Source of the DNA: Thiofaba sp049322715
GTDB lineage: Bacteria; Pseudomonadota; Gammaproteobacteria; Halothiobacillales; Halothiobacillaceae
Direction: 5' to 3'
DNA: 64,000 nucleotides
Assembly (NCBI GenBank): GCA_049322715.1
Contig: JBMOQP010000010.1
Span: 62,001 to 126,000 of the forward strand
Below the pieces are notes generated by a model that was not told the origin of the DNA, ran no database searches, and saw only the letters and a program-made list of their open reading frames with translations. Shown here in pieces: positions 1-8,516 of this stretch. The first letter of the stretch is position 1; the number at the start of each line of letters is the position of its first letter. The position numbers were made by a program, and so were the translations under genes.

Positions 1-933
1 ATCGACCCGACGACAGGTGCCATCGACGCCAAGATCGATACCGGCGCCGGCTCATCCGCCCAGAGCAACGGCCTGTCCAGCCCAGGCGTCTACGATGCGG
101 ACGGCGACGGCGATGTCGATGTCGCCTATGCCGGGGACCAGCTGGGCAACTTCTGGAAATTCGACCTTGCGGCCCGCGGTCTCGCTCTGGCGGGCCAGCC
201 GCTGTTCGTCGCCCGGAATGGCGGTGGTCAACGCCAGCCGATCAGCGACCCGCCCCTGGCGATCAAGAACACCACGGCAGGGGATCCCCATGTCGGCAAG
301 ACCTTCATTTTCTTCGGCACGGGGCGCTATTTGACCACCGGTGACCCCAGCGACAAGAGCGTGCAGAGCTGGTATGGCCTGATCGACGAGGGTTCGACCA
401 TTGGCGGACGTTCCCAGTTGCGGCAGCGCGCCATTGGCACCGCAACCCTGCAGGACGGCAAGCTGGTCCGAACCTTCTCGAAGGCCAGTGCCAACGACAT
501 GCTGGGGCTGCAGGGCTGGTATGCGGACCTTGTGACCAACCAAGTCGCGGAAGGTGAGCGCATGGTCGGTGCCCAAACATTCCTCCAGGCCGTCAGCCCG
601 GTGTTGATGGCCAGCAGCCGCATCCCCGAAGGGGACACCTGCACCCCGGGCGGACGCGGCTACCTCAATGCCATCGACCCATTCACGGGGGCAAACCTTG
701 GATTCATTTTCTTCGATGTCAACGACGACGGGAAATTCGACACCGCCGATCAACGCAACAACGAGCCCATCGCCTCGATCGACCTGGGCGTGGGCATGCC
801 CACCGATCCGGTGTGCATCGGTGACCAGTGCTTCGTCTCGGGCTCGACCGGTGATCTGGGGCATGTGCGAATCAATCTTGGCGGCGCGACTACCCCACGA
901 CGCATCGGCTGGCGTGAAATCGTCGCCGATTGA
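1..933 (+). CDS. pilY1: PilY1-type pilus tip adhesin, C-terminal part (5' truncated by window)
   Basis: The frame is open from the first base and ends at the TGA at 931-933, so only the last 310 residues are visible. A DADGDGDVD loop (about residues 34-42) is a calcium-binding loop of the kind found in the C-terminal beta-propeller of PilY1. A second Asp-rich loop (DVNDDGKFD) occurs near residue 240. The downstream small exported protein and pilE fit a type IV pilus minor-component locus. PilY1 acts at the cell surface and pilus tip in pilus extension and adhesion. The N-terminal von Willebrand-type region cannot be assessed here. Confidence 0.85.
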   Translation: MDPTTGAIDAKIDTGAGSSAQSNGLSSPGVYDADGDGDVDVAYAGDQLGNFWKFDLAARGLALAGQPLFVARNGGGQRQPISDPPLAIKNTTAGDPHVGKTFIFFGTGRYLTTGDPSDKSVQSWYGLIDEGSTIGGRSQLRQRAIGTATLQDGKLVRTFSKASANDMLGLQGWYADLVTNQVAEGERMVGAQTFLQAVSPVLMASSRIPEGDTCTPGGRGYLNAIDPFTGANLGFIFFDVNDDGKFDTADQRNNEPIASIDLGVGMPTDPVCIGDQCFVSGSTGDLGHVRINLGGATTPRRIGWREIVAD

Positions 934-969
934 ATACCCCGATTCGGAATCATGCACAGGCGGGTTGCC

Positions 970-1359
970 ATGCTCGGAATGAACCTTTCACGCATCACCA
1001 GGCTCGCGGCCCTGGGGGGCGCGCTCACCCTGCTGCCCCCGCCCTGCGCCCAGGCCGAGGAACAGCGACCTCCGATGCCGCTCCTGCTCGAAGAAGGGGG
1101 AAACCTGAGCTTCTTCGACCCGGCCACCACGACGCTCAACATCCAGGGGCGTCCCTACCGCATCGACCCGGCGAGCACGCAAGTCATCGTCGTTTCCGCA
1201 CAGGGAATGCGCGAGATGCCCGCAGGGCAGCTCAGTGACCTGGCGGAGCGTCTCGACAGGCTCCGGGGCCGCCCCCTGTCCTTCCAGTCAAGCCCGGATG
1301 GCCGGCTGGAATTGCTCGTCCTGGATGAAGCCCGTGCCGCATCACCCCTCGCCCCATGA
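970..1359 (+). CDS. Small exported protein of the pilus locus, function unknown
   Basis: This encodes about 129 residues with a hydrophobic N-terminal signal segment ending near CAQAEE, then a short soluble domain (motif NLSFFDPATTTLNIQG). I do not recognise a named family. It sits 36 bp after pilY1 and 19 bp before pilE on the same strand, so a periplasmic role tied to pilus biogenesis is likely but inferred. The ATG at 970 is chosen because GGCGGG lies just upstream. An in-frame ATG at 952 and one at 979 are alternatives. Confidence 0.6.
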   Translation: MLGMNLSRITRLAALGGALTLLPPPCAQAEEQRPPMPLLLEEGGNLSFFDPATTTLNIQGRPYRIDPASTQVIVVSAQGMREMPAGQLSDLAERLDRLRGRPLSFQSSPDGRLELLVLDEARAASPLAP

Positions 1360-1378
1360 AGCCCGCCGGGATCAAGCC

Positions 1379-1780
1379 ATGAAATCAAGCAAGGGATTCA
1401 CGCTCATCGAGTTGATGATCGCCGTGGCCATCGTCGGCATCCTCGCCGCCATTGCCTACCCGGGCTACCAGCAGTATGTCCTCAAGACACGGCGAGCCGC
1501 CGCGCAGGGCTGCCTGCAGGAGCTCGCTCAATGGATGGAGCGGTATTACACCAGCAACATGACCTACGCCAACGCGAACCTGCCGCAGACGTCATGCCGC
1601 AATGACCTCGGAGGCTTTTATGCCTTCGCCTTCAGCGGCGCCCCCGATGGGGCATCCTACACCCTGCAGGCCGCGGCCCAGGGGAGGCAGGCCGATGATG
1701 AGGCCGGCGGCACGAGCTGCAGCTCCCTCACCCTCGACCACCAGGGCGCCCGCAGCCCCTCGGAATGCTGGAGTCGCTAA
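1379..1780 (+). CDS. pilE: Type IV pilin PilE
   Basis: The 133-residue product starts with a short leader and the type III prepilin motif KGFTLIELMIAVAIVGILA, cleaved by PilD after the Gly and N-methylated at Phe. The hydrophobic helix has the conserved Glu5. C-terminal cysteines can form the D-loop (SCR and SECWSR). The length fits a PilE-like minor or major pilin. It follows pilY1 and the small exported gene in one apparent operon. Its last bases overlap the convergent glmU stop by 4 bp. The longer upstream reading frame was rejected because only the ATG at 1379 puts the leader directly before the cleavage site. Confidence 0.9.
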   Translation: MKSSKGFTLIELMIAVAIVGILAAIAYPGYQQYVLKTRRAAAQGCLQELAQWMERYYTSNMTYANANLPQTSCRNDLGGFYAFAFSGAPDGASYTLQAAAQGRQADDEAGGTSCSSLTLDHQGARSPSECWSR

Positions 1781-3141
1781 CGGGGAACTTTTCTGGGCCG
1801 CCTCCAGCCCTCCCGGCCGGTCTGCGGCACGCGCGACAGGGCGAGTGAACCCTCCGCAACATCCTTCGTGATGGTGCTGCCGGCGCCGATGGTGGCGCCT
1901 GCACCGACCGTGACCGGGGCAACGAGCTGGGTGTCGGAGCCGACGAAGACGTCGTCGCCGATGACGGTCTTGTGCTTCTTGGCGCCGTCGTAGTTGCAAG
2001 TGATGACGCCGGCGCCGATGTTGCAGCCGGCGCCGATCTCCGCGTCCCCGATGTAGGTCAGGTGGTTGGCCTTGCTGCCGGTGCCGATGCGGCTGGCCTT
2101 CACCTCGACGAAGTTGCCGACGTGCACGTGGTCGGCCAGGGAGGTGCCGGGACGGAGGCGGGCGAAGGGTCCGATCACGGCGCCCGCGCCGATGGTCGCC
2201 CCCTCGAGGATGCTGTGGGCACGGATCTCCGCCCCCTCGCCAAGGACGACGTCCTTGAGGATGCAGCCGGGGCCGATGCGCACAAAGGGGGCGAGCACGA
2301 CCTCGCCCTCCAGCACCACGTTCACGTCGATGAATACATCGCGCGCCGGAACCACGCGGCCGCGCACATCCAGCCTTGCGGGGTCGACAAGGGTGACGCC
2401 CTCGTCCAGCAGGACGCGCGCCTGATGCCCCTGGTAAACGCGTTCGAGCTGGGCGAGCTGGGCACGGTTGTTCACCCCCGCCACCTCGTCCGCATCGCCC
2501 GCGATGACGGCCTCCACCCCGCCCCGCTGCGCCGCCATGCCGACCACGTCGGTCAGGTAGTACTCGCCCTGCGCGTTGTCGCGCGAGAGATTCGCCAGCC
2601 AGGCGCGAAGCTGCTTCGCTCCCACCGCCATCAGGCCAGTGTTCACCTCGTGGATGGCTCGCTGCTCGGGCGCGCAGTCCTTCTCCTCGCGGATGCCGAC
2701 CACCCGTCCGCCCGCCTCGCGCAGGATGCGGCCGTAGCCGCGCGGATCCATCAGCTCGACCGTCAGGAGGGCAAGGTCGGCTCGCGCCAGCCCCTCGACC
2801 AGCGCCCGGCACGTGGCCGGGCTGATCAACGGCACGTCGCCGTACAGGATCAGCACCCGCGCATCATCCGGAATGGCGGGCATGGCCTGCATCACCGCGT
2901 GCCCCGTGCCGAGCTGCTCGGCCTGCAGCGCCCAGCCGACCTCGCGGTGGGCCAGGCGCTGGCGCACCTGGTCCGCGCCATGGCCGACGACCACGTGCAC
3001 CCGCTCGGGCGCGAGGGTGGCAGCGGCGTCCAGCACATGCTCGAGCATGGGGCGGCCGGCGATGGGATGCAGGACCTTGGGCAGGCTGGAACGCATGCGC
3101 GTGCCCTGGCCGGCGGCGAGGATGATGACGTGAAGGGGCAT
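1777..3141 (-). CDS. glmU: Bifunctional N-acetylglucosamine-1-phosphate uridyltransferase / glucosamine-1-phosphate acetyltransferase
   Basis: The enzyme makes UDP-GlcNAc for peptidoglycan and LPS in the cytoplasm. The N-terminal nucleotidyltransferase carries LAAGQGTRMRSSLPKVLH (residues about 7-24). The C-terminal left-handed beta-helix shows hexapeptide repeats (for example IGAGAVIGPFARLRPGT) and GAGVITCNYDGA, typical of the acetyltransferase. The 454-residue length matches the family. The start at MPLHVIILAAGQG is preferred over an ATG eight codons upstream, which would add MSLFTEAP. The MITE-like repeat at 3183-3347 lies just upstream, so transcription probably starts within or beyond it. 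Confidence 0.96.
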   Translation of the reverse strand: MPLHVIILAAGQGTRMRSSLPKVLHPIAGRPMLEHVLDAAATLAPERVHVVVGHGADQVRQRLAHREVGWALQAEQLGTGHAVMQAMPAIPDDARVLILYGDVPLISPATCRALVEGLARADLALLTVELMDPRGYGRILREAGGRVVGIREEKDCAPEQRAIHEVNTGLMAVGAKQLRAWLANLSRDNAQGEYYLTDVVGMAAQRGGVEAVIAGDADEVAGVNNRAQLAQLERVYQGHQARVLLDEGVTLVDPARLDVRGRVVPARDVFIDVNVVLEGEVVLAPFVRIGPGCILKDVVLGEGAEIRAHSILEGATIGAGAVIGPFARLRPGTSLADHVHVGNFVEVKASRIGTGSKANHLTYIGDAEIGAGCNIGAGVITCNYDGAKKHKTVIGDDVFVGSDTQLVAPVTVGAGATIGAGSTITKDVAEGSLALSRVPQTGREGWRRPRKVPR

Positions 3142-3182
3142 GGGTGCTTCCGTGAAAAGGGACATGCCGCAGGAACGAGCCC

Positions 3183-3347
3183 AGGAGCCTGTCGGACTTG
3201 AGCCGAACTGGCTGCAAAAGCCGCGGGCCGGTCCATATTTCGCCGCTTTTTTGGGCCATAGTACCCACTATGGCCCGGCAAAACCGTCAAAATCTGTCCT
3301 CGGCCGGCGACTTTTTCGCTTCAGCCGTTCAAGTCCGACAGGCTCCT
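3183..3347. repeat. 165-bp MITE-like palindromic unit (family C)
   Basis: Perfect 19-bp terminal inverted repeats AGGAGCCTGTCGGACTTGA lie at 3183-3201 and, inverted, at 3329-3347. At the centre GGGCCATAGT and ACTATGGCCC form a second inverted repeat around 3253-3276. It contains no ORF. Single ends of the same sequence occur near 6641-6677 and 26405-26433. The layout suggests a non-autonomous element moved by an IS elsewhere in the genome. No clear target duplication was identified. Confidence 0.75.
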
Positions 3348-3385
3348 CGCTGACAGGCATGTTCACCGCGTCACGGACGATTCTA

Positions 3386-4123
3386 TCAATCCGCCAGCGG
3401 CACGTGCACCGCGCGCCACAGGCGGTAGTAGGCCTGTGCCGCCTCCGAGCGCGGCTGGCCGTAGACCACCGGCACGCGGCTGACGGTCTGGCGCTCGATC
3501 TCGCTGCTCGAGGGAATCGACTCGGACAGCAGTTCAGGCAGCTCCTCGCCATGCTGGTCGAGGAAGTCTCGGTGCAGGGCGCGACGGCGGTCAACCAGGC
3601 TCAGAAAAGCCTGCATCCTCGGCGGGTGGGTGCGCGCCGCCAGCGCATCGCGCACCTGCAGGGCGGCGCGCAGGGAAAGCGGCGCGGGGATCAGCGGCAC
3701 GAGGACCTCGTCCGCCGCCGCGAAGATGTTGTCGGCCATCAGTCCGAGACCTGGGGGACAGTCGAGCACCACATGGTCGAAGCGATCCGCCAGCGGCTCG
3801 AGCAGGCGGGCGAGGCGCTCGCCCGAGTGCTTCATCTCGGCCATCTCGAGCGCGAGGTCGGCCAGTTGCGGGCCGTTGGGCCACAGGGCGAGGTCACGGT
3901 AGCGGGTGGCGAACAGCCGTTCCTCAAGGTCCTTGCCCTTGAGGGCGCGGCGTCCCCCGCCCTCCGGCAGAGTGCCCTCCATCATCCAGGTCGCGGCCCC
4001 CTGCGGGTCGAGGTCGAACAGCAGGGTGCGCCGCCCCTGCAGGGCGGACAGGGTGGCGAGATTGACGGCCGCGGTGGTCTTGCCCACCCCGCCCTTGACG
4101 CTGTACAAGGCAAGGACGCGCAT
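3386..4123 (-). CDS. ParA/MinD-type ATPase without a ParB partner
   Basis: The 245-residue product has the deviant Walker A KGGVGKTT near the N-terminus (residues about 9-16), the A' motif LFDLDPQGAA and the Walker B-like VVLDCPPGLG, which places it in the ParA/Soj/MinD ATPase family. Such proteins use ATP-dependent dimerisation on DNA or membrane to position cargo. No parB or CTP-switch gene adjoins it, so it is probably not the chromosomal partition ParA. The start MRVLALYSVKGG is chosen because the 42-residue extension upstream looks non-coding. It is divergent from the acyl-CoA ligase across 115 bp. The cargo is unknown. Confidence 0.8.
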   Translation of the reverse strand: MRVLALYSVKGGVGKTTAAVNLATLSALQGRRTLLFDLDPQGAATWMMEGTLPEGGGRRALKGKDLEERLFATRYRDLALWPNGPQLADLALEMAEMKHSGERLARLLEPLADRFDHVVLDCPPGLGLMADNIFAAADEVLVPLIPAPLSLRAALQVRDALAARTHPPRMQAFLSLVDRRRALHRDFLDQHGEELPELLSESIPSSSEIERQTVSRVPVVYGQPRSEAAQAYYRLWRAVHVPLAD

Positions 4124-4238
4124 GGCGCATCTCCCGGAACGTGATGACCCGTCCATACTATGAAACGGTGTTTGCAAAAAGAAGGTTTTCCGGGCCACGC
4201 AGGCTGCGTTGCTCGACTGATCCAGGGGGCTGCCGCAC

Positions 4239-6026
4239 ATGATGAACACGCCCGAAACCCTCGATGAGCTGTTCCGCGAGCGCGTCCGGCTCAGCCCGGA
4301 AGCGCCCGCCTACCGGGTCTTCGACCGCGCGCGCGGGGACTGGGCCGAACTGAACTGGCGGGCAATGGATAAGCGAGTCGCCAGCCTGCGCAGCGCCCTC
4401 GCCGCCGAGGGGCTGGCGCGCGGCGAGCGGGTGGCGCTGATGCTGGAGAACGGCCCGGACTGGATCGCCTTCGACCTCGCCGCGCAAGGCCTGGGACTCG
4501 TCAGCGTGCCGCTATACGTCGACGACCGGCCGGACAACGTGGCATTCATCCTGCGCGAGACCGGGGCACGCATCCTGCTGCTGCAGAACGGGGCACAGTG
4601 GCTCCGGCTCGAGCCCGCCCTGGCGGAGGACGAGGTCGAATCCTTGCGGCGCATCGTCGCCCTCGGGTCGCTCGCGACGGACGATCCGCGCGTGGTGGCG
4701 CTGGAGGCGTGGTGCGCCCGGGCCGAGGGCGAGGAGCACCACGTCCCGGCCATCGCCCCGGACGACCTCGCCACCATCGTCTACACCTCGGGCACCACGG
4801 GGCGGCCCAAGGGCGTCATGCTCAGCCACCGCAACATCCTCTCCAACGCCCGCGCGGCAGCAAGCCTGATCGACATCGGACCAAGCGACCGCTTCCTCTC
4901 CTTCCTGCCCCTCTCCCACATGCTCGAGCGCACGGCGGGCTGCGTGCTGCCGATGCTGTGCGGCGCCGAGGTCGCCTTCGCGCGCTCCATCCAGCAATTG
5001 GGCGAGGACCTGCGCGAACAGCGCCCGACCATCCTGATCTCCGTGCCGCGCATCTACGAGCGGGTAGCCCGCCGCATCCAGGCCGGGCTGGCTCGGAAGG
5101 GCTTCGTTGCGCGCCTCCTGTTCCGCGCCGCCGTCGCCGTGGGCTGGCGCGCCTTCGAGCACGACCAGGGGCGCACCGGCTGGCACCCGTCCCTGCTGCT
5201 GCGGCCGCTGCTGCACCACCTGGTCGGCCGACCGGTGCTGGACCGGCTCGGCGGACGGGTACGCCTGGCCATCTGCGGCGGCGCGCCACTGCCGCCCGAC
5301 ATCGCGCGCCTGTTCATCGGCCTCGGACTGCCGCTGCTGCAGGGCTATGGTCTGACCGAGACCTCCCCCGTAATCAGCGTCGGCCGCCCGGACGACAACC
5401 TCCCCGCCAGCGTCGGCCAGCCCCTGCCCGGCATCGAAGTGCGCCTGGGCGAGCAGGACGAGCTGCAGGTGCGCGGACCGAACGTGATGCTCGGCTACTG
5501 GCACAACACGGCGGCCACCCGCGCCCTGTTCACGCCGGACGGCTGGCTGCGGACCGGTGACCAGGCACGCATCGACGCGGCCGGGCGCATCTTCATCACC
5601 GGCCGGCTCAAGGACATCCTCGTCCTGGCCAGCGGCGAGAAGGTGCCCCCCGCCGACATGGAGCTCGCCCTGCTGGGCGACCCGCTGTTCGAGCAGGTGA
5701 TGGTGGTCGGCGAAGGCCGGGCACACCTCGCCCTGCTGGCCGTGCTCAATCAGGAGGAGAGCGAACCGCTGATCCGAGCCGCGGGCGTCGACCCCGCCGT
5801 TCCCGCGGCCCTGGGCGACCGGAGGGTGGAGAAGGCCGTGCTCGCCCGGGCCAACCGGGCGCTGTATGCCTTCCCGGGCTTTGCCAAGCTGCGCCGCGCA
5901 CTCCTGTTCGACCACCCGTGGACGGTCGAGGACGGCCTCCTCACCCCCACCCTAAAGCTCAAGCGAGCGGCAATCCTGGCAAGACACGCCAAGGAGATCG
6001 AGGGGGTGTATGCCGCGCATGAGTAA
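4239..6026 (+). CDS. Long-chain fatty acyl-CoA ligase (AMP-forming, FadD/FAA type)
   Basis: The 595-residue protein belongs to the ANL adenylating superfamily. The P-loop-like YTSGTTGRPKGVMLSH lies near residues 184-199, GYGLTETSP near 369-377, GWLRTGDQA near 432-440, and the C-terminal catalytic-lysine region TLKLKRAAIL near the end. It activates fatty acids with ATP and CoA. The overall pattern matches prokaryotic long-chain ligases rather than acetyl-CoA synthetases. An ATG at 4242 is an equally possible start. Its stop overlaps the start of the rhombosortase gene, so the two may be translationally coupled although functionally unrelated. Confidence 0.88.
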   Translation: MMNTPETLDELFRERVRLSPEAPAYRVFDRARGDWAELNWRAMDKRVASLRSALAAEGLARGERVALMLENGPDWIAFDLAAQGLGLVSVPLYVDDRPDNVAFILRETGARILLLQNGAQWLRLEPALAEDEVESLRRIVALGSLATDDPRVVALEAWCARAEGEEHHVPAIAPDDLATIVYTSGTTGRPKGVMLSHRNILSNARAAASLIDIGPSDRFLSFLPLSHMLERTAGCVLPMLCGAEVAFARSIQQLGEDLREQRPTILISVPRIYERVARRIQAGLARKGFVARLLFRAAVAVGWRAFEHDQGRTGWHPSLLLRPLLHHLVGRPVLDRLGGRVRLAICGGAPLPPDIARLFIGLGLPLLQGYGLTETSPVISVGRPDDNLPASVGQPLPGIEVRLGEQDELQVRGPNVMLGYWHNTAATRALFTPDGWLRTGDQARIDAAGRIFITGRLKDILVLASGEKVPPADMELALLGDPLFEQVMVVGEGRAHLALLAVLNQEESEPLIRAAGVDPAVPAALGDRRVEKAVLARANRALYAFPGFAKLRRALLFDHPWTVEDGLLTPTLKLKRAAILARHAKEIEGVYAAHE

Positions 6027-6612
6027 GCAGACTCCGCACCCCCATCCGCCTCGTCCCTGGCGGGCTCCTGCCATGCTCGGGGTGCTCTGGTGCGCCCTGC
6101 AGGCGCTCGGCGGGTCCGCCATGTGGGGATATGACCGCCAGGCCGTCGGGGATGGGCAGGTCTGGCGCCTGCTGACAGGCCAGCTCGTCCACCTGAACGC
6201 CGTGCACCTGGCCCTCAACCTGCTCGGTCTTGCCGGGGTGATGGCGGTGTGGGGACGGGAGCTTGCGCGACCTACCGCCCTGCTGGGGATGTTCCTGGGC
6301 AGCGCGCTCGCCGTCGACCTCGGCCTGTGGTTCCTGGAAGCAAGCATTGACTGGTATGCCGGGGCATCCGGAGCCCTGCACGGCCTGTTCGCCGCCGGTA
6401 TCGTCCTGGCCACAAGCGCCGGCCGGACGCTCCGAGCCGCCGCTGCCCTGGGCTTGCTGCTCAAGCTGGTTCTGGAGGCTCACGTCGAGACCGGCGCCGC
6501 CGGGTTGATCGGTGCTCCGGTGATCCATGCGGCGCACCAGTTCGGCGCACTGGGCGGAATCCTGACCGCGCTGATCTGGCACTTCTGGCACAGGACAGGA
6601 AGGCTCGCTTAG
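6010..6612 (+). CDS. rrtA: Rhombosortase (rhomboid-family intramembrane serine protease)
   Basis: This about 200-residue rhomboid-fold membrane protein has around six hydrophobic segments. The catalytic Ser motif GASGALHGLF (residues about 118-127) and a late His in HAAHQFGALGG (about 176-186) form the Ser-His dyad. The short size, the HLNAVHLALNLLGL segment and the convergent neighbour bearing a GlyGly-CTERM tail identify it as a rhombosortase, the enzyme that processes GlyGly-CTERM proteins at the inner membrane. The start at 6010 lies within the upstream ligase gene. The ATG at 6019 is an alternative. Stops of this gene and the protease overlap by 4 bp. Confidence 0.88.
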   Translation: MPRMSKQTPHPHPPRPWRAPAMLGVLWCALQALGGSAMWGYDRQAVGDGQVWRLLTGQLVHLNAVHLALNLLGLAGVMAVWGRELARPTALLGMFLGSALAVDLGLWFLEASIDWYAGASGALHGLFAAGIVLATSAGRTLRAAAALGLLLKLVLEAHVETGAAGLIGAPVIHAAHQFGALGGILTALIWHFWHRTGRLA

Positions 6613-8516
6613 CCCTTATGGAACCGGCCGGAATCCGGGCTAGCGGCCTGTCGGACTTGTGGCGAACAGGCTGCTAGGGGTTGGATATTGCGCCGCCGCC
6701 ACGCGGCGAATCCGGCCAGCCCGAGCAGGGACAGCAGCCCCGCCGCGCCGCCACCCCCGCCTGAGGGCGGGGCTGCCTCGGTCGTGCTGGTGAAGGTGCC
6801 GCTCACGCCACCAACCATCAGCGTGGTAGCCATGGCGGTGGCGTGGGTGGCGGCCGAGATGTGGCGCACGCACACGCTCTGACCGTTGGAAATCACGCCG
6901 GCCGCGCTGGTGAAGCTGCTGCCGCAGCCCAGGCTGTATTCGCCGTTGCGCACGCTGACATGGGTTTCATGGCCAAGGCCGCTGATGATCACGGGCTGTG
7001 AGGTCACCGTTACGCCGAGGGCCACGTCATCCTGGGCCGCGAAGCCGAAGGCATCCGGAACGAAATCCTCCCCCCGGGCCGCGAGCACCGCCCAGTCCGC
7101 CCGCGCAATACCGGCGCCGCAGGTGGCCATCGAGCAGTCCCCATTGGTGCCGTATTGCGGGAACGGGGTGGCCGTGGTGCGCAGGGCATCGCGCGCCTCC
7201 GTACCGGTCAGCCCCGGGTTCACCGCGCGCATGAGGGCCACGAGGCCGGACACATGGGCTGCTGCCATGCTGGTCCCGGCGGCGAAGGCATAGCCGTCCG
7301 CCCCCGGCACGGTGGTGCCGCTGTTGGAGGTGGAGAGGACCATGGCATCCACGGCGGGATCCCCACCCGGCGCGCTCAAGGTCACCACGCTGCCGGTGTT
7401 GGTGTAGCTCGCCCGCTGGCCCTGCCGGTCGGTCGCTGCGACCGTGATGACGCCGCTGCAGTTGCCGGGAAAGTAGCTGCCTGCGCTCCCGGCATTGTTG
7501 CCGGCGGCCACGACGACCGTGGCGCCGGCGGCATGGATCGCGCTGAAGGCGCTTTGCAGGCTCAGCGGGCATGGGCCGGCCCCGCTCAGACTCAGGTTGA
7601 GCACGCGCGCGGCGTTCGGGTTGGCCGGCACATTGGCGACCGCAAGCCCCGCCGCCCAGTGCATGGCGTCGACGATATCGGACAGCAGGCCGCCGCACTT
7701 GCCCAGCGCCCGCACCGGCAACAGGCGGGCCTGCCAGTCGATGCCGGCCACCCCCGTCGCGTTGTCGGTCGCCGCGCCGATGGTGCCGGCAACATGGGTG
7801 CCATGCCACGAACTGTCCGCCACCTCGCACTCGGGGTGGAACTTGCGGTCATCGGCCGAGACCCAGTCCCCGGGATCGAGCGGATTGGCATCGCGCCCGT
7901 CGCCATCATTGGCGGTGAAGAAGTCGTCCTCCGTCCCGTCCCCATTCGTGTCAAGGCCAGAGATGAAGTCGTAGCCCGGCAGGACCCGTCCGGCATCGAT
8001 GTCCGCGTGCGGCAGCAGCCCGGTGTCGATGACCGCCACGACCACCGAGCCGCTTCCCGTCGTGCCGTCCCAGGCCGCGGGCAGGTTCAGGCCATAGTTG
8101 TTCTGGCCATAGGGCCGCCCCGTCACGAGGGGGTGATAATGCCACTGGTTCGGGTAGCCGGGGTCATTGGGTGCAAGGCTCGGGTAGACGCGCAGGTCCG
8201 GCTCGGCCATGCGGGCCACGCCGGACTCGACCAGCCGCGTGGCGTAGGCCCGCGCCTCGTCCGGGCGCATGGGGTGAGGCAGCCTCAGCACCTGCGCCTG
8301 GCCGGGCAGGGGGCGCACATGCTCCATGACCACCCCGGCCGCCTGGACGAAGGGCGCCATGGCCGCCACATCGAGACGGGAGGCGTGCGCCGCATGGAAG
8401 CTGCTGGGCTGGACGATCAACTGGGTGACGGGCGCCTCCTGTTCAGGGAAGGCCGCCTGGGCAAGAGGAATGAGCCCGGCGGCGACCAGGCTGGCGGCGA
8501 GGGGAAATCGCTTCAT
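6609..8516 (-). CDS. Secreted S8 (subtilisin-like) serine protease with GlyGly-CTERM tail
   Basis: A signal peptide (to about LAQAAF) is followed by an I9-like propeptide. The catalytic triad is Asp in VAVIDTGLLPH (about residue 165), His in SWHGTHVAGTIG (about 240) and Ser in AAGTSMAAAHVSG (about 425). The C-terminus has the rhombosortase signal: SGGGGGAAG, a hydrophobic helix and a WRRR cluster. It should be exported, processed by the adjacent rhombosortase and surface-anchored or released. About 24 residues follow the Arg cluster and are encoded by a family C repeat end at 6641-6677, so the original stop has apparently been lost. Confidence 0.93.
   Translation of the reverse strand: MKRFPLAASLVAAGLIPLAQAAFPEQEAPVTQLIVQPSSFHAAHASRLDVAAMAPFVQAAGVVMEHVRPLPGQAQVLRLPHPMRPDEARAYATRLVESGVARMAEPDLRVYPSLAPNDPGYPNQWHYHPLVTGRPYGQNNYGLNLPAAWDGTTGSGSVVVAVIDTGLLPHADIDAGRVLPGYDFISGLDTNGDGTEDDFFTANDGDGRDANPLDPGDWVSADDRKFHPECEVADSSWHGTHVAGTIGAATDNATGVAGIDWQARLLPVRALGKCGGLLSDIVDAMHWAAGLAVANVPANPNAARVLNLSLSGAGPCPLSLQSAFSAIHAAGATVVVAAGNNAGSAGSYFPGNCSGVITVAATDRQGQRASYTNTGSVVTLSAPGGDPAVDAMVLSTSNSGTTVPGADGYAFAAGTSMAAAHVSGLVALMRAVNPGLTGTEARDALRTTATPFPQYGTNGDCSMATCGAGIARADWAVLAARGEDFVPDAFGFAAQDDVALGVTVTSQPVIISGLGHETHVSVRNGEYSLGCGSSFTSAAGVISNGQSVCVRHISAATHATAMATTLMVGGVSGTFTSTTEAAPPSGGGGGAAGLLSLLGLAGFAAWRRRNIQPLAACSPQVRQAASPDSGRFHKG
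6641..6677. repeat. Family C repeat end inside the S8 protease 3' end
   Basis: CGGCCTGTCGGACTTGTGGC and its continuation match the single-end form of the 3183 repeat. The flanks AGCGGCCTGT and ACAGGCTGCT can pair into a hairpin with one G-T pair. It is read through in the protease frame and supplies the residues CSPQVRQAAS after the normal GlyGly-CTERM terminus. Confidence 0.65.

Noticed and set aside
1972..3201. Long plus-strand frame opposite glmU, and similar long frames opposite cheA, glyS, the atp genes and the MCPs
   Set aside because: High-GC antisense shadows. They lack family motifs and the opposite strand carries well-conserved genes.
3253..3276. Central inverted repeat as a transcription factor operator
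   Set aside because: It is the middle of the 165-bp palindromic element, so an element-internal role is simpler.
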